Numbered from the stretch's first letter, positions 26,137 through 35,652 are shown. The stretch is 64,000 nucleotides of DNA from a bacterium (GCA_023664305.1 JAMPFT010000002.1:1-64000); one strand, 5' to 3'. Numbers and translations: made by a program. Notes: generated by a model not told the origin, from the sequence alone.

Positions 26137-26373
26137 ATGAGAAAAATGTACAGGACAGTCAGGAAAAAAATCTGCCGGATCGGAAAGAGTATGGCGGAAA
26201 AAGCATTCAGGAAGGAACCGGGAATAGACGGCATTCTGGTGACGGTGGGGCTGTGTATCATTGCGCTTCTTCTGTGCGTGGTGATGAAGGACAGTCTGAC
26301 GGCTTTTATCAAGACGTTGGTGGATGCCATGACCGTCAAGGCACAGCAGATACTGACGGGGGTGACCTCATGA
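26137..26373 (+). CDS. Flp-type IVb prepilin
   Basis: A 78-residue major-pilin candidate. A basic N-terminus (about 28 residues, with KEPGIDGILV as the probable leader/processing region) precedes a hydrophobic helix ILVTVGLCIIALLLCVVM and a short C-terminal tail. This matches clostridial Flp1-like pilins, which are exported and cleaved by the TadV peptidase encoded at 32.3 kb. GGAGG lies 7 bases before the ATG. The hairpin cluster upstream could boost or uncouple its expression from the platform genes. It overlaps the next gene by ATGA. Confidence 0.82.
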   Translation: MRKMYRTVRKKICRIGKSMAEKAFRKEPGIDGILVTVGLCIIALLLCVVMKDSLTAFIKTLVDAMTVKAQQILTGVTS

Positions 26374-26726
26374 AGCGGGAAGAAGGAAATGTCGGAGACT
26401 TTATGATGGTATGCGTCTGTATGCTGATGCTGACTGCGCTGGTGACGGCCTATATGGACAGCGCCCGTCTGATCGAAGAAAAAACGCAGATGAATCAGAT
26501 CGCCAGAAAGTACATACTGAGAATGGAGTCGGTGGGGATGCTGACGGACTCCGACAGGGCAAGCCTTTGTATCGAGCTGGCGCAGGCCGGCGCGTCGGAG
26601 ATCAGCCTGGAGGGATCGACATTCGAGAGGGCGGGGTACGGGGAACCCATTATACTCTGCATCAAAGGAAAATTGAGGGGGAGCTATGAATTTGAAGAAA
26701 AAAGAGTTTCTACCGCAAAATACTGA
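26370..26726 (+). CDS. Tad-locus pseudopilin-like protein (DUF4320-like)
   Basis: A 118-residue protein with a short polar N-terminus, one hydrophobic helix (residues 10-28, DFMMVCVCMLMLTALVTA) and a soluble domain containing QIARKYILRMES, a pattern of DUF4320 proteins in clostridial Tad loci. It is likely a TadE-type minor pilin. The start overlaps the pilin stop (ATGA), and its end overlaps the next gene by 41 bases. Confidence 0.75.
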   Translation: MKREEGNVGDFMMVCVCMLMLTALVTAYMDSARLIEEKTQMNQIARKYILRMESVGMLTDSDRASLCIELAQAGASEISLEGSTFERAGYGEPIILCIKGKLRGSYEFEEKRVSTAKY

Positions 26727-27270
26727 GAGCGGCCAGGTCAGCTGGACCGCGGGTCTGTGGCTCATTCTGTTCATAGGATGCTTTCTCTGCGCCTTGATTC
26801 AGACGGACCTGTTCAGAAGCTCGGCCCAGTATATGGAGGACGCGCTGGCGGCCTCCAACCTGGCAGCAGCGGTAATCGACGTGGAGGAATACGGGATTTC
26901 TCACTCCCTGCGGATCGGGGATCTGCAGGGGGCCCGGAACCGTTATATGACGGCGGTGAAGGGTAATCTCGGTCTGAATGAGGCGTGGGAATGTGAAAAC
27001 AAAGGAATGATTTCCGGGCCGGTGAGTGTGGTCAATTTTACGGTGTATAACGTCAGCGGAAACGATGTGGAGATTAACACATTCGACGGGAACGGTATCC
27101 TGAGCCGCACACAGGGAACGCTGGGACAGGTGAGAGCGCCGGACGGAACCGTAGTGGAATCTACGGGAATATACAGCGAGCTGCGCTATTTTATTCGGGG
27201 GCTTTTCGGCATGGAGGCGGAAGCCCACAAAGGGAAACTGGCAGATGTACTGCAGACGGACGATTTTTGA
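26686..27270 (+). CDS. Tad-locus membrane-anchored protein, TadE/TadG-like
   Basis: A 194-residue protein with one N-terminal membrane helix (about residues 22-42) and an extracytoplasmic beta-rich domain. GAGGGGGAG precedes the ATG. The large overlap with the preceding gene implies coupling. Sequence family is not recognised; position and topology suggest a minor pilin or assembly factor. Confidence 0.7.
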   Translation: MNLKKKEFLPQNTESGQVSWTAGLWLILFIGCFLCALIQTDLFRSSAQYMEDALAASNLAAAVIDVEEYGISHSLRIGDLQGARNRYMTAVKGNLGLNEAWECENKGMISGPVSVVNFTVYNVSGNDVEINTFDGNGILSRTQGTLGQVRAPDGTVVESTGIYSELRYFIRGLFGMEAEAHKGKLADVLQTDDF

Positions 27271-27302
27271 ACGCCCGCCGAAGCGGACGGATAGGAGGCA
27301 GA

Positions 27303-27971
27303 ATGAGAAAAAGGGAAGCAAAAAGAGGAAGCATTTCACCGGATAAATGGAAAGCCGGCGGGATTGTCGCCACGCTGGTGGCGGCGCTGGCGGTTTTCGG
27401 AGTGATGCTGCAGATGGAAAAGAATGTCCTGACAAAGTACGAGAAGGGAACCGTGTATGTGACGGTAACGACGGTTCCGAGAGGACAGATTATCACGGCA
27501 CAAAATTACGGACAGTATTTTGCGGAGCGGGAACTGGACCGTTCCTGCATATCGGATTCGGCGCTGCGCAGTCCGGAGCAGATAACGGATATGGCGGCCA
27601 GGCTGGATATTGAACCGGGCGTGCTTTTGACGGAGGGAATGTTTGAAAAACGAAGCGAGGCACTGTCGGGGATGAAGGAGCCTGTGGTGGCCGGGTTCAA
27701 GGCGGAGGATCTCTATCAGGTGGTAGGCGGAACGCTGCGTGCGGGAGACAGAATCCATATTTACAGTGTGTCCCAGGAGTCGGAGGCCGTGTTGATCTGG
27801 GATAATATCTATGTGCAGGAGGTGTTTGACCAGACCGGCGCGCGTATCGGAAGCGGCGATACGGAAACCGCGGCCCAGCGCATCAACGTCTATATCGATA
27901 AGTGTAATGTGGAAGCGTTTTACACGGAGCTGGCGTCCGGGACGCTGCGGGTCGTCAAAAAATGTAACTGA
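27303..27971 (+). CDS. CpaB/RcpC-like protein with SAF domain
   Basis: A 222-residue protein with a basic N-terminus, one membrane helix (residues 18-38) and an SAF-type domain (VTTVPRGQIITAQNYG, then EPGVLLTEGMF), as in CpaB/RcpC proteins of Tad pili that act outside the inner membrane. AGGAGG lies 4 bases before the ATG at 27303. Fits the gene order. Confidence 0.82.
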   Translation: MRKREAKRGSISPDKWKAGGIVATLVAALAVFGVMLQMEKNVLTKYEKGTVYVTVTTVPRGQIITAQNYGQYFAERELDRSCISDSALRSPEQITDMAARLDIEPGVLLTEGMFEKRSEALSGMKEPVVAGFKAEDLYQVVGGTLRAGDRIHIYSVSQESEAVLIWDNIYVQEVFDQTGARIGSGDTETAAQRINVYIDKCNVEAFYTELASGTLRVVKKCN

Positions 27972-28132
27972 ACGGCGCGGGGCGGGACAGGAAGAAGCGA
28001 AGCAGGGAAAGAAGCAGGGCAGGGAAAGAAGCGGGACGGGAAAAGAAGCAGATGCGGGGAAAAAGGAAGGGATGAAGAAAGAGACAGGATGTGGAGAAAA
28101 GAAGCGGAAAGAAACGGAGGCTGCGGGAACGT
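27972..28132 (+). other. Purine-rich spacer between cpaB and the giant secreted protein gene
   Basis: About 140 bases are almost entirely A and G on the plus strand, with repeated GGGAAAGAAGC units (near 28005 and 28022) and related shorter blocks. No gene or hairpin fits. It may act as an unstructured leader or ribosome-loading region. Confidence 0.55.
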
Positions 28133-31100
28133 ATGATGATTCGTGCGGAAAAGAAAATAAAACGGTTGGGACGGCTGCTTTGGGGACTGCTTATTCTCCT
28201 GGCAGGAGTGTGGTCTTATACATTGTCAGCAAAGGCACAGGACTCATTGTTGAAAAGTCCTTACATTTCCTTTTCTCCGGACGGTATGGCATGGACCACC
28301 GATGCGGGGAAGAAGGATATCGTCTGGTATCCGAACGGTACTGCCGTACATACGGGGATAAAGTCCGAGCTTGCAAAGACAGGCGTGGGAGAACACTATT
28401 ATGAATATGAGAGAACCGGCAATGTGCCGGTAAGCGTCTGGAAAGTGGCGTACAGGGAAGGACAGTGCATTCACAGTACATATCCGAGCGGCGATTACCA
28501 CAATATTGCCTTTGGAAGACAGATCTGCTTTCAAAGACATTATTCCGGGTGGAACGGTTACTGTGCCGACTGCGGCGAGCTGATCAGCGGCGGGTTGATT
28601 TACATGAGTAAAGAGACGGCGGAGAGCATCCGTTTTATTCAGATTCAGGACGGATTTGATTATTATTATCTCTGTCCCTTTTGCAGAAATCTGGAGCAGG
28701 GGTTTACGATCCGGCATTATTGTAAGGATATTTCCGCGAACCGTTATCGGGTGGTATATGACGCAAATCACACGGGAACGGAGTTCGAGAAGAACGGTAT
28801 CCTGGAGGGAGTAATGTCCCCCAGCATTCATATGTACGGTAACGCAAAGCAATATGAAGGAAAAGAAGTCACCCCGGTAACACATTTGACCCTGAATGCG
28901 TTTAGCCGCACAGGCTATCGGTTTGTCGGATGGAATACCAGACCGGACGGGAGCGGAGAGAGCTTTTCCGACGGTCAGGAAATTTTGAATCTGACGGCGG
29001 AAAACTGGGACGGACGCGAAACGGACGCCGCAGGGACGGTGACGCTTTACGCTCAGTGGGCGCTTTCGGAGAGCATTCTGCAGATAGATCCGAATCAGGG
29101 AAGCTATAACGGGAAGCAGGAGATTACGCAGCTGACGGGAGGATACGGTACTGTCTACAGTCCGGATCCTTCGCTGCTGATCCCGCCGGAAGGATACCGG
29201 GTGTCCTTTGTGTGCGGCGGCGGAACATCTGCTGCGCCTGTAAGGACAAAGATGCATTTTGTGGAATGGAGCATGGTTCAGCCGTTTCGGGGAACGTTTT
29301 CCGGAGGAGGCTATCGGTATCGTGTGCCCGGAGGGACGGTAGATACGCTTCGGGCCCGCTATGCTTCAGACAGTATCGTGCTGCCGCTGCCGCAGAAGGA
29401 AGGCTTTTCTTTTGGCGGCTGGTATTATGACGAGGACTGCGTGCGTCCCGCGGGAGGCGCAGGCGACAGCTTTACGCCGACAGAGGATGTCACGCTTTAC
29501 GCTCAATGGGTGGAGCTGATATTACAGGCCAGGGACAATTATGACGTCAATGAGGGAGCGGGAGCGGTAAACTTAAGCTGGAGCCAGGCGGACGGGAACG
29601 GAAAGACCTATCGGATCTATCAGAGCAGAAACGGAACGGACTGGGTTCGGATCAATGCGGTGGACGATATCGGCAACGAGAGAAGCGTTGACAGGCAGTT
29701 TGGTTTTTCCGGAGGTCAGGAGCAGTATGTGGTTCCGTACGGAGGCATTTATACGATTTCCCTGTCCGGCGCTCAGGGCGGCGGCAGCGGCGGGTTCTCG
29801 GGCGGGAAAGGAGGAAGCGTGACAGCCTCTTTTTACCTGTATCAGGGGGAAATCCTGACCGTTACCGTCGGAGGACAAAACGGCTATAACGGCGGCGGTA
29901 AGGCGCAGAATTACGGAGTCGGAGGCGGGATGACCTGTGTGGAATCGGATCGGAAAGGGCTTCTGCTCACGGCAGGCGGCGGAGGAGGCGCGACGGCGCT
30001 GTTTGACGGATATCCGGGCGGTTCCGAGGCCGGACTTTTGCCCTCGGGAAGCACAGGTCAAAACGGGGCCTCCGGAGGAGGCGGCGGATACCGGGGCGGC
30101 ATATCGGGAGAACTGATCTATCATGACCACTGTGGGCAGCCGGGAGAAATGGCCGTCCTGAAAAACGGCGAGGTGATCTATGTGACGGATACCTGTCTGC
30201 ATACGCATACCGGAAACAGTACGGACGGCGGCGGATGTTACGGGATCCGGGAAGAGGTAAGCTATCAGGGAAACTGCAGGGTCGCCTGGTATATCGCGAA
30301 TGTGGTTACCTATGCGGACGGGTGCAGCGCGCTTCTGCCGGACGGGACGAGGTGCAATAAGGGCTGGACCTGGACGCATTACAAAGAGTATCATGAATGC
30401 GATGCCTCCGCCAGAGAAACGCAGCTGTATGTATGCACTGCCGGACACAGAGGCTGGACGAACGGAGAGACAGGAAATTATACGCATACGGGAACCTTCA
30501 GAAAAACCGTGTTCAGGCGCAGCTGTGCGGCGGCGGACAGGGAAGACGGATGGACGGCGGCGGAGTGTAAGTATGGGCTTTCCGATCACCAGGTTCTTTC
30601 CGCAAAGCCGTCCTATGGAGGAGGCAGCTATGTCAACACGGCGTATGCGATTTCCTATGAGATGACGGCAGGCGTCCGGCAGGGAGACGGACAGGCCTCC
30701 GTAAAGGCCGATCTCATCGGCTTTCAGGATGTCCCGGCGCTTGAGGGAGTCAGCGCGCCGGATCTGGAAGCGCCGCTGCCCGTGGAAGAGAGCGCGGTGG
30801 AAAAGGTTCCTCTTGAGGGGAAGAAGGTTCTGATCCGGTGGCAGGAGCCTGAGGATCGGGGAACGGATTATTATCACAGGGCCGAAACCTGTCTACAGGG
30901 CTCCGCATCTGTGCTCTGCGTGTCTAACGTGACGAAAAACACATTGATTTCCGGAGTAAAGGGCTATCGCTATGTGCTGGATGAGAGAGAGGACACCTCC
31001 GCAGAGGGAGGCGTCTTCATCCGTGACAGAAGCGTGACGGTTGAAATAGGAGACGGGCCGCGTTATCTGCACCTTGCGGCGGTAGACACGGCGGGTAATA

Positions 31101-32320
31101 TCAGCGATACGGTTCATGTGAAGCTGGAACCGGGGAATGTGCGGTGGAATCTTTTTACCCGTCAGCTTGAAATTGCGCTGGGGGACAACGTATGCGCGGC
31201 GGGTGAAAAAATGTATTATGTAAAGTGTGACGGCGCGACGCCCTTTACGCTGCTGCACGGCGGATACACGGACGGGATCCCGACGGAAGGTTACCAGCTG
31301 AATTATACGGTCTATGAGTCGGAAATCCGGGGCGAAATGGACAGCCTGGGAGAGATGATTATTTTTACGCCGTCCGGAGAGGAGGCGGAGAAGGACGCGG
31401 TGATTTTGGCACAGGAGCAGACCTGGTCGGTACGGGGAACGGCGGCTCTCGGGCAGTATCCCTATTCCGTTGCCCGCCGCAAAGCGGAGGGAAGGGAGCT
31501 GGAAAGCGAGCAGATGTTTACGTTAAACGGTGAGTATAACGGAAAGTATGTGGAAATCCGGCCCCGATCCGGCGCGGAATATGAGGAGGACGGCATAAAG
31601 CGGATACAGTATTCCGATCCCGAAGCGGACGCCGCAAATGCCCTTTTGATCATCGGAGACGGGGAGGGCCCCGTAATCCGGGGGCTTGAATGTCTGCAGG
31701 ACGGGGAACTGATTAACCGTCTGACGGAGGATGTTGTCCTTCATGTGACGGCGCAGGACGAATTGTCCGGTGTGGAGGAATTTTATCTTAAGGTGGTGAA
31801 TGAGGACAATTACAGCGAACGTGTCTGTTATCCGGAAAACGGAGTGATAAGTCTTGAGATCACCGTGGCGGAACCCCTGTTCTCGGGCGATTTTACAGTC
31901 ACGGGCTATGCCGTGGATAAAGTGGGAAATGTCACGGAGACTGTCTGCAGTATAACGGAATTTGCGCTGGAGACGAGTGTGGAGAGGATTTTGGAGCCGC
32001 ACGATCCTGTTTTCAAATGCGGCGAGAGCGGTATTTTATCTGTTACGACATACGGTTACGCGGACAGGGTGGAGGTAGAGTTCCCGGAAGAGCTGCTGGC
32101 GATGAATCCCGGGCTGAACAGATGCTTTGAATATACGGACAAGGAATACAGGCAGGAATCGCGGCTGCAGTTTATGGTACCGCTTTACGTCGGGGCGGAT
32201 CAATATACCGTCAAGGTGAGCGCGTACAAGGACGGGCGGAGACTTGACAGCTATTCCGACATTGGCATCACAGTGGGGGGCGGAAGCGTTCTGAGCGAAT
32301 TTCGTACGAGATTAAGATGA
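28133..32320 (+). CDS. 1395-residue secreted InlB-repeat, glycine-rich protein of the Tad operon
   Basis: The start at 28133 gives a classic signal peptide: basic KKIKRLGR, a hydrophobic core and the site SAKA before QD. Next comes a region with two CxxC pairs (CADC and CPFC, about residues 144-184), two InlB/Listeria-Bacteroides repeats ending in TLYAQW (about 205-309 and 385-470), a glycine-rich segment (about 550-680) and a Cys/His-rich part (CLHTHTG, ECDAS), followed by Ig-like beta domains to the end. No LPXTG, membrane tail or cell-wall domain is seen. GGAGG is 12 bases upstream. Being inside the Tad operon, it may be a pilus-tip or surface adhesin. An upstream in-frame GTG at 28091 is less likely. 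Confidence 0.82.
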   Translation: MMIRAEKKIKRLGRLLWGLLILLAGVWSYTLSAKAQDSLLKSPYISFSPDGMAWTTDAGKKDIVWYPNGTAVHTGIKSELAKTGVGEHYYEYERTGNVPVSVWKVAYREGQCIHSTYPSGDYHNIAFGRQICFQRHYSGWNGYCADCGELISGGLIYMSKETAESIRFIQIQDGFDYYYLCPFCRNLEQGFTIRHYCKDISANRYRVVYDANHTGTEFEKNGILEGVMSPSIHMYGNAKQYEGKEVTPVTHLTLNAFSRTGYRFVGWNTRPDGSGESFSDGQEILNLTAENWDGRETDAAGTVTLYAQWALSESILQIDPNQGSYNGKQEITQLTGGYGTVYSPDPSLLIPPEGYRVSFVCGGGTSAAPVRTKMHFVEWSMVQPFRGTFSGGGYRYRVPGGTVDTLRARYASDSIVLPLPQKEGFSFGGWYYDEDCVRPAGGAGDSFTPTEDVTLYAQWVELILQARDNYDVNEGAGAVNLSWSQADGNGKTYRIYQSRNGTDWVRINAVDDIGNERSVDRQFGFSGGQEQYVVPYGGIYTISLSGAQGGGSGGFSGGKGGSVTASFYLYQGEILTVTVGGQNGYNGGGKAQNYGVGGGMTCVESDRKGLLLTAGGGGGATALFDGYPGGSEAGLLPSGSTGQNGASGGGGGYRGGISGELIYHDHCGQPGEMAVLKNGEVIYVTDTCLHTHTGNSTDGGGCYGIREEVSYQGNCRVAWYIANVVTYADGCSALLPDGTRCNKGWTWTHYKEYHECDASARETQLYVCTAGHRGWTNGETGNYTHTGTFRKTVFRRSCAAADREDGWTAAECKYGLSDHQVLSAKPSYGGGSYVNTAYAISYEMTAGVRQGDGQASVKADLIGFQDVPALEGVSAPDLEAPLPVEESAVEKVPLEGKKVLIRWQEPEDRGTDYYHRAETCLQGSASVLCVSNVTKNTLISGVKGYRYVLDEREDTSAEGGVFIRDRSVTVEIGDGPRYLHLAAVDTAGNISDTVHVKLEPGNVRWNLFTRQLEIALGDNVCAAGEKMYYVKCDGATPFTLLHGGYTDGIPTEGYQLNYTVYESEIRGEMDSLGEMIIFTPSGEEAEKDAVILAQEQTWSVRGTAALGQYPYSVARRKAEGRELESEQMFTLNGEYNGKYVEIRPRSGAEYEEDGIKRIQYSDPEADAANALLIIGDGEGPVIRGLECLQDGELINRLTEDVVLHVTAQDELSGVEEFYLKVVNEDNYSERVCYPENGVISLEITVAEPLFSGDFTVTGYAVDKVGNVTETVCSITEFALETSVERILEPHDPVFKCGESGILSVTTYGYADRVEVEFPEELLAMNPGLNRCFEYTDKEYRQESRLQFMVPLYVGADQYTVKVSAYKDGRRLDSYSDIGITVGGGSVLSEFRTRLR

Positions 32321-32760
32321 GACCGGCGTTGTGGGCGGTAATCGGGGTTTGTCTGCTGTTTGCCTGCGCTACGGACTGCAGAACCTGCCAGGTTTATAAT
32401 TTTACCTGGTGGATTGCGGGGACGGCGGCTGTTCTCCTGCTGTTTGCCGGGAACCGAATCACGGCGGAGAGCCTTCTGGAGCTTGCCCTGTTCACCGCGC
32501 TGCAGTGCGGTTTCTTTTCAAAAATGTACGGACGGGCGGACTGTTATGCCTTCAGCGTCTGCGCTGCGGCGGCTGCCTCGGAAGGGATCGGGCTGGCGGG
32601 ATTTCTGAACCATATGCTTCTGGCGTTCGCCCTGCTGGCCGTTGTTCAGGGAATCCGCCACAATATCGGCTCGGACGGCAACCTGAAACGTCCGGTTCCC
32701 TTTCTGCCCTATATAACACTTGCTTTCTGGGGCCTGCTTTGGTATTATAATAGCTGTTGA
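32317..32760 (+). CDS. Prepilin peptidase TadV/CpaA (A24 family)
   Basis: A 147-residue polytopic membrane aspartic protease that removes the prepilin leader. The two catalytic aspartates are in CATDCRTCQVYN and YGRADCYA, the latter in place of the usual GxGD. The C-terminal PFLPYITLAF motif is typical. The start overlaps the preceding stop (ATGA). It closes the Tad operon. Confidence 0.85.
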   Translation: MRPALWAVIGVCLLFACATDCRTCQVYNFTWWIAGTAAVLLLFAGNRITAESLLELALFTALQCGFFSKMYGRADCYAFSVCAAAAASEGIGLAGFLNHMLLAFALLAVVQGIRHNIGSDGNLKRPVPFLPYITLAFWGLLWYYNSC

Positions 32761-32793
32761 AATGCGTTTTTCCAAAAGAAAGGCGGGGAACCG

Positions 32794-33834
32794 ATGATTA
32801 CGATTTCGCTGTGTATGATTGTCAAAAATGAAGAAAAAATATTGAGAAGATGCCTTGACAGTCTGGCGGGCCTGACAGATGAGATTGTAATCGTGGATAC
32901 GGGCTCCACGGACGCGACAAGGGCAGTGGCGGCGGAATACACGGAGAAGGTCTATCAGTTTGAATGGATAGACGATTTCAGCGCGGCAAGAAATTTTGCC
33001 TTTTCCAAGGCGACAAAGGAGTATATCTATTCCGCCGATGCGGATGAGGTTTTAGACGAGGAAAACAGGGAGAAATTCAAGGCGTTGAAGGAAGGGCTTC
33101 TCCCCGAAATTGAAATCGTTCAGATGAGATACGGGGGACAGCTTCGGTTTAATACGGTATACAATTTTGACGAGGAATACCGGCCCAAGCTTTTTAAACG
33201 GCTGAGACAGTTTGTCTGGCAGGAGCCGATACACGAAACCGTGCGGTTGGAACCGCTGGTATACGACAGCGATATTGTGATAACGCATCTCCCTGAGAAC
33301 AGCCATGCGAAGCGGGATTTGTCGGTTTTTTACAAATACAGCGGAGGGCACAGGCTGTCAAAGAGACTTCACGATATGTACGCGAGGGAACTTCTCATAG
33401 CGGGAGACGAGGAGGATTTTGCCCGGGCGTCTGAGTTTTTTGAAAAATCGGCGGCGGACGGAACGCGTGACGGCGAGGAAGTGGCGAAGGCGTGCTGTAT
33501 TGCGGCGCGCGCCGCGCGACTGGCAGGAGATACGGTGCGGTTTTTCAAGTATGCCTCAAAGGTGATAGCGGAGGAAGCAAACTCGGAAATATGCTGTGAA
33601 CTGGCGCATTTTTACGAGGATACGGGCGACGCGGAGGAAGCGGCTGTCTGGTATTACAATGCGGTGTATGAGACGCAGCCGGTCATGAACATTGCCGCGG
33701 GAGGCAGGGAAGCCCTGCAGGGTCTGATCCGCTGCTATGAGCGGCTGGGGTATCCGGAGCAGGCGGCTGTCTACCGGGATGAGCTTGCCGAGCGGGCGAA
33801 GGACGAAGGACCGGGCGGTAGTCTGCCGCAGTGA
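32794..33834 (+). CDS. GT2-family glycosyltransferase with C-terminal TPR-like region
   Basis: A 346-residue protein. Residues 1-110 form a GT-A nucleotide-sugar domain of the SunS/TagF-like group (SLCMIVKNEEKILRRCLDSL; VDTGSTDAT; DADEVLD as the DXD motif). Residues 200-335 are helical TPR-like repeats. Such enzymes glycosylate proteins or make surface saccharides; the position after the Tad operon suggests pilin or adhesin glycosylation, but this is inference. The last 12 residues (KDEGPGGSLPQ) belong to a 113-base tandem duplication that runs past the stop. Confidence 0.83.
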   Translation: MITISLCMIVKNEEKILRRCLDSLAGLTDEIVIVDTGSTDATRAVAAEYTEKVYQFEWIDDFSAARNFAFSKATKEYIYSADADEVLDEENREKFKALKEGLLPEIEIVQMRYGGQLRFNTVYNFDEEYRPKLFKRLRQFVWQEPIHETVRLEPLVYDSDIVITHLPENSHAKRDLSVFYKYSGGHRLSKRLHDMYARELLIAGDEEDFARASEFFEKSAADGTRDGEEVAKACCIAARAARLAGDTVRFFKYASKVIAEEANSEICCELAHFYEDTGDAEEAAVWYYNAVYETQPVMNIAAGGREALQGLIRCYERLGYPEQAAVYRDELAERAKDEGPGGSLPQ

Positions 33835-34012
33835 ACTGACGGGACGGCAAACATAAGGAAGGGACAGACAAGACGGCTGCCTGCCGGGGTAAACTGACAG
33901 AACGGCAGGCGAAGGACGAAGGGCCGGGCAGTAGTCTGCCGCAGTGAACTGACAGAACGGCAAACGTAAGGAAGGGACAGACAAGACGGCTGCCTGCCGG
34001 GGGAAACGCACA
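33796..34012 (+). repeat. 113-base tandem duplication across the glycosyltransferase stop codon
   Basis: Unit 1 is 33796-33908 and unit 2 begins at 33909 and runs for about 100 bases with only a few differences. Each unit starts GCGAAGGACGAAGG and contains a TGA stop after CTGCCGCAG. An internal sub-repeat AACTGAC..ACGGCA occurs twice per unit. The spacer up to the next gene is otherwise featureless. Confidence 0.85.
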
Positions 34013-34067
34013 AAACGTTGGGAAGAGAAAAGGAACAGGCGGCAGGATAAGCGCGGAGGAAATGAGA

Positions 34068-35129
34068 ATGAGCTGGGAAAACAAGGTGCGGAGAGTCGTG
34101 CCCTATGTGGCGGGAGAACAGCCCGGTAAGCCGGGTGTGATAAAACTGAATACGAACGAGTGCCCTTACCCGCCTGCTCCGGGGGTGGGCAGACTCGCCG
34201 CAGAGCTGGATTGCGGGACGCTGCGGCTGTATCCGGATCCGGATGCCGCGGGTCTGACGGAGGCTTTGGCGGAATATTACCGGGTGAGCCCGAAGCAGGT
34301 GTTCGTGGGCGTCGGTTCGGACGACGTTCTGGCAATGGCGTTTATGACGTTTTTTAACGGGGAGGACCCGATTCTGTTTCCGGATGTCACCTATTCCTTT
34401 TATGATGTATGGGCGAGGCTCTTCCGGATTCCGTACAAGACCTGCCCGCTGGACGAAAACTGGCGTATCCGGCCTGAGGACTACCGGCAGAAAAACGGAG
34501 GAGTGATCTTTCCCAATCCCAACGCGCCAACAGGGGTGTACGAGGAATTGGAGACCGTGGAGGAGATCCTTTCGGCCAACAGGGAGGTGGCGGTCATTGT
34601 GGACGAGGCCTATATCGATTTCGGGGGAATCAGCGCCCTGAAGCTGTTGGAACGGTATGATAATCTGCTGGTAGTGCAGACCTTTTCCAAATCCCGGGCC
34701 ATGGCGGGGATGAGGATCGGCTTCTGTATCGGCAGCGAAAAGATGATAAACTGCTTAAAGGATGTGAAATTTTCCTTCAATTCTTATACCATGAATCTCC
34801 CCGCTCAGATTCTTGGCAGGGAGGCGGTTCGGGACGACGCATATTTTCGTTCCGTCACGGCGAAGATTGTGAAAACCAGAGAGAGAGTAAAGAAAGAACT
34901 GAGAAATCTGGGCTTTTCCTTCCCGGACTCCATGGCGAATTTTATCTTTGCCACGCATGAAAAAATTCCGGCAAAACGTATTTTTCGGGCGCTCAGGGAC
35001 GCGGATATCTATGTGAGGTACTGGGATAAGCCCAGAATATCGGAATATCTGCGGATCACGGTAGGCACCGACGGTCAGATGGACAGCCTGCTGGAATTTC
35101 TGAAAAACAATGCCGCAGACATGTTATGA
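34068..35129 (+). CDS. HisC-like aminotransferase
   Basis: A 353-residue fold-type I PLP enzyme of the histidinol-phosphate aminotransferase group. It begins VIKLNTNECPYPP, has YPDPDAAGL, VGVGSDDVL, NPNAPTGV and VDEAYIDF, and the PLP lysine in TFSKSRAMAGMR. GGAGGA lies 7 bases before the ATG at 34068; the ATG at 34062 is too close. It is not in a histidine operon, so the substrate could be histidinol phosphate, an aromatic amino acid or a specialised amine. HisC is the default call. Confidence 0.85.
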   Translation: MSWENKVRRVVPYVAGEQPGKPGVIKLNTNECPYPPAPGVGRLAAELDCGTLRLYPDPDAAGLTEALAEYYRVSPKQVFVGVGSDDVLAMAFMTFFNGEDPILFPDVTYSFYDVWARLFRIPYKTCPLDENWRIRPEDYRQKNGGVIFPNPNAPTGVYEELETVEEILSANREVAVIVDEAYIDFGGISALKLLERYDNLLVVQTFSKSRAMAGMRIGFCIGSEKMINCLKDVKFSFNSYTMNLPAQILGREAVRDDAYFRSVTAKIVKTRERVKKELRNLGFSFPDSMANFIFATHEKIPAKRIFRALRDADIYVRYWDKPRISEYLRITVGTDGQMDSLLEFLKNNAADML

Positions 35130-35175
35130 ATGTGAAATTTTCAAAATAAGATAAAGAAAAAGATCGGAGATTGTT

Positions 35176-35652
35176 ATGCTGAAAAAATACCTGTTTGTTT
35201 TTTTTATTTCCATGGTTCCGCTGGTTGAACTGAGATTGGCCGTTCCCACTGCGATCGGCATGAATCTGCCGGTGCTTCCCAGTTACATTGTCTGTATTAT
35301 AGGCAATATGCTTCCTGTCCCCGTTATTTTTCTGTTTGCCAGAAAGGTTCTGGAGTGGGGAGCGGATAAGCCGGTGATCGGCGGCTTTTTCAGGTTCTGT
35401 CTGGAAAAGGGACATAAGGGCGGTGTGAAGCTGAAGGAAAAGGCGGGCAGAGGACTTTTTGTGGCGCTTTTACTGTTTGTGGGGATCCCGCTGCCCGGAA
35501 CCGGCGCGTGGACGGGTACTCTCGCGGCCAGCCTGCTGGATATGGACTTTAAGTCCAGCGTGTTTGCGGTGCTCTGCGGAGTCGTGCTGGCGGGAATTAT
35601 CATGGGATTGGTCAGCGCCGGACTGTTTGGCGCGCTGGGCGCGTTGTTCTGA
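35176..35652 (+). CDS. Small multidrug-export-like membrane protein (COG2426)
   Basis: A 158-residue protein with four hydrophobic helices. The motif ISMVPLVELRLAVPTAIG and FVGIPLPGTGAWTG mark the COG2426 'putative small multi-drug export' family. The real substrate is unknown. A weak GGAG precedes the ATG. Confidence 0.82.
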   Translation: MLKKYLFVFFISMVPLVELRLAVPTAIGMNLPVLPSYIVCIIGNMLPVPVIFLFARKVLEWGADKPVIGGFFRFCLEKGHKGGVKLKEKAGRGLFVALLLFVGIPLPGTGAWTGTLAASLLDMDFKSSVFAVLCGVVLAGIIMGLVSAGLFGALGALF

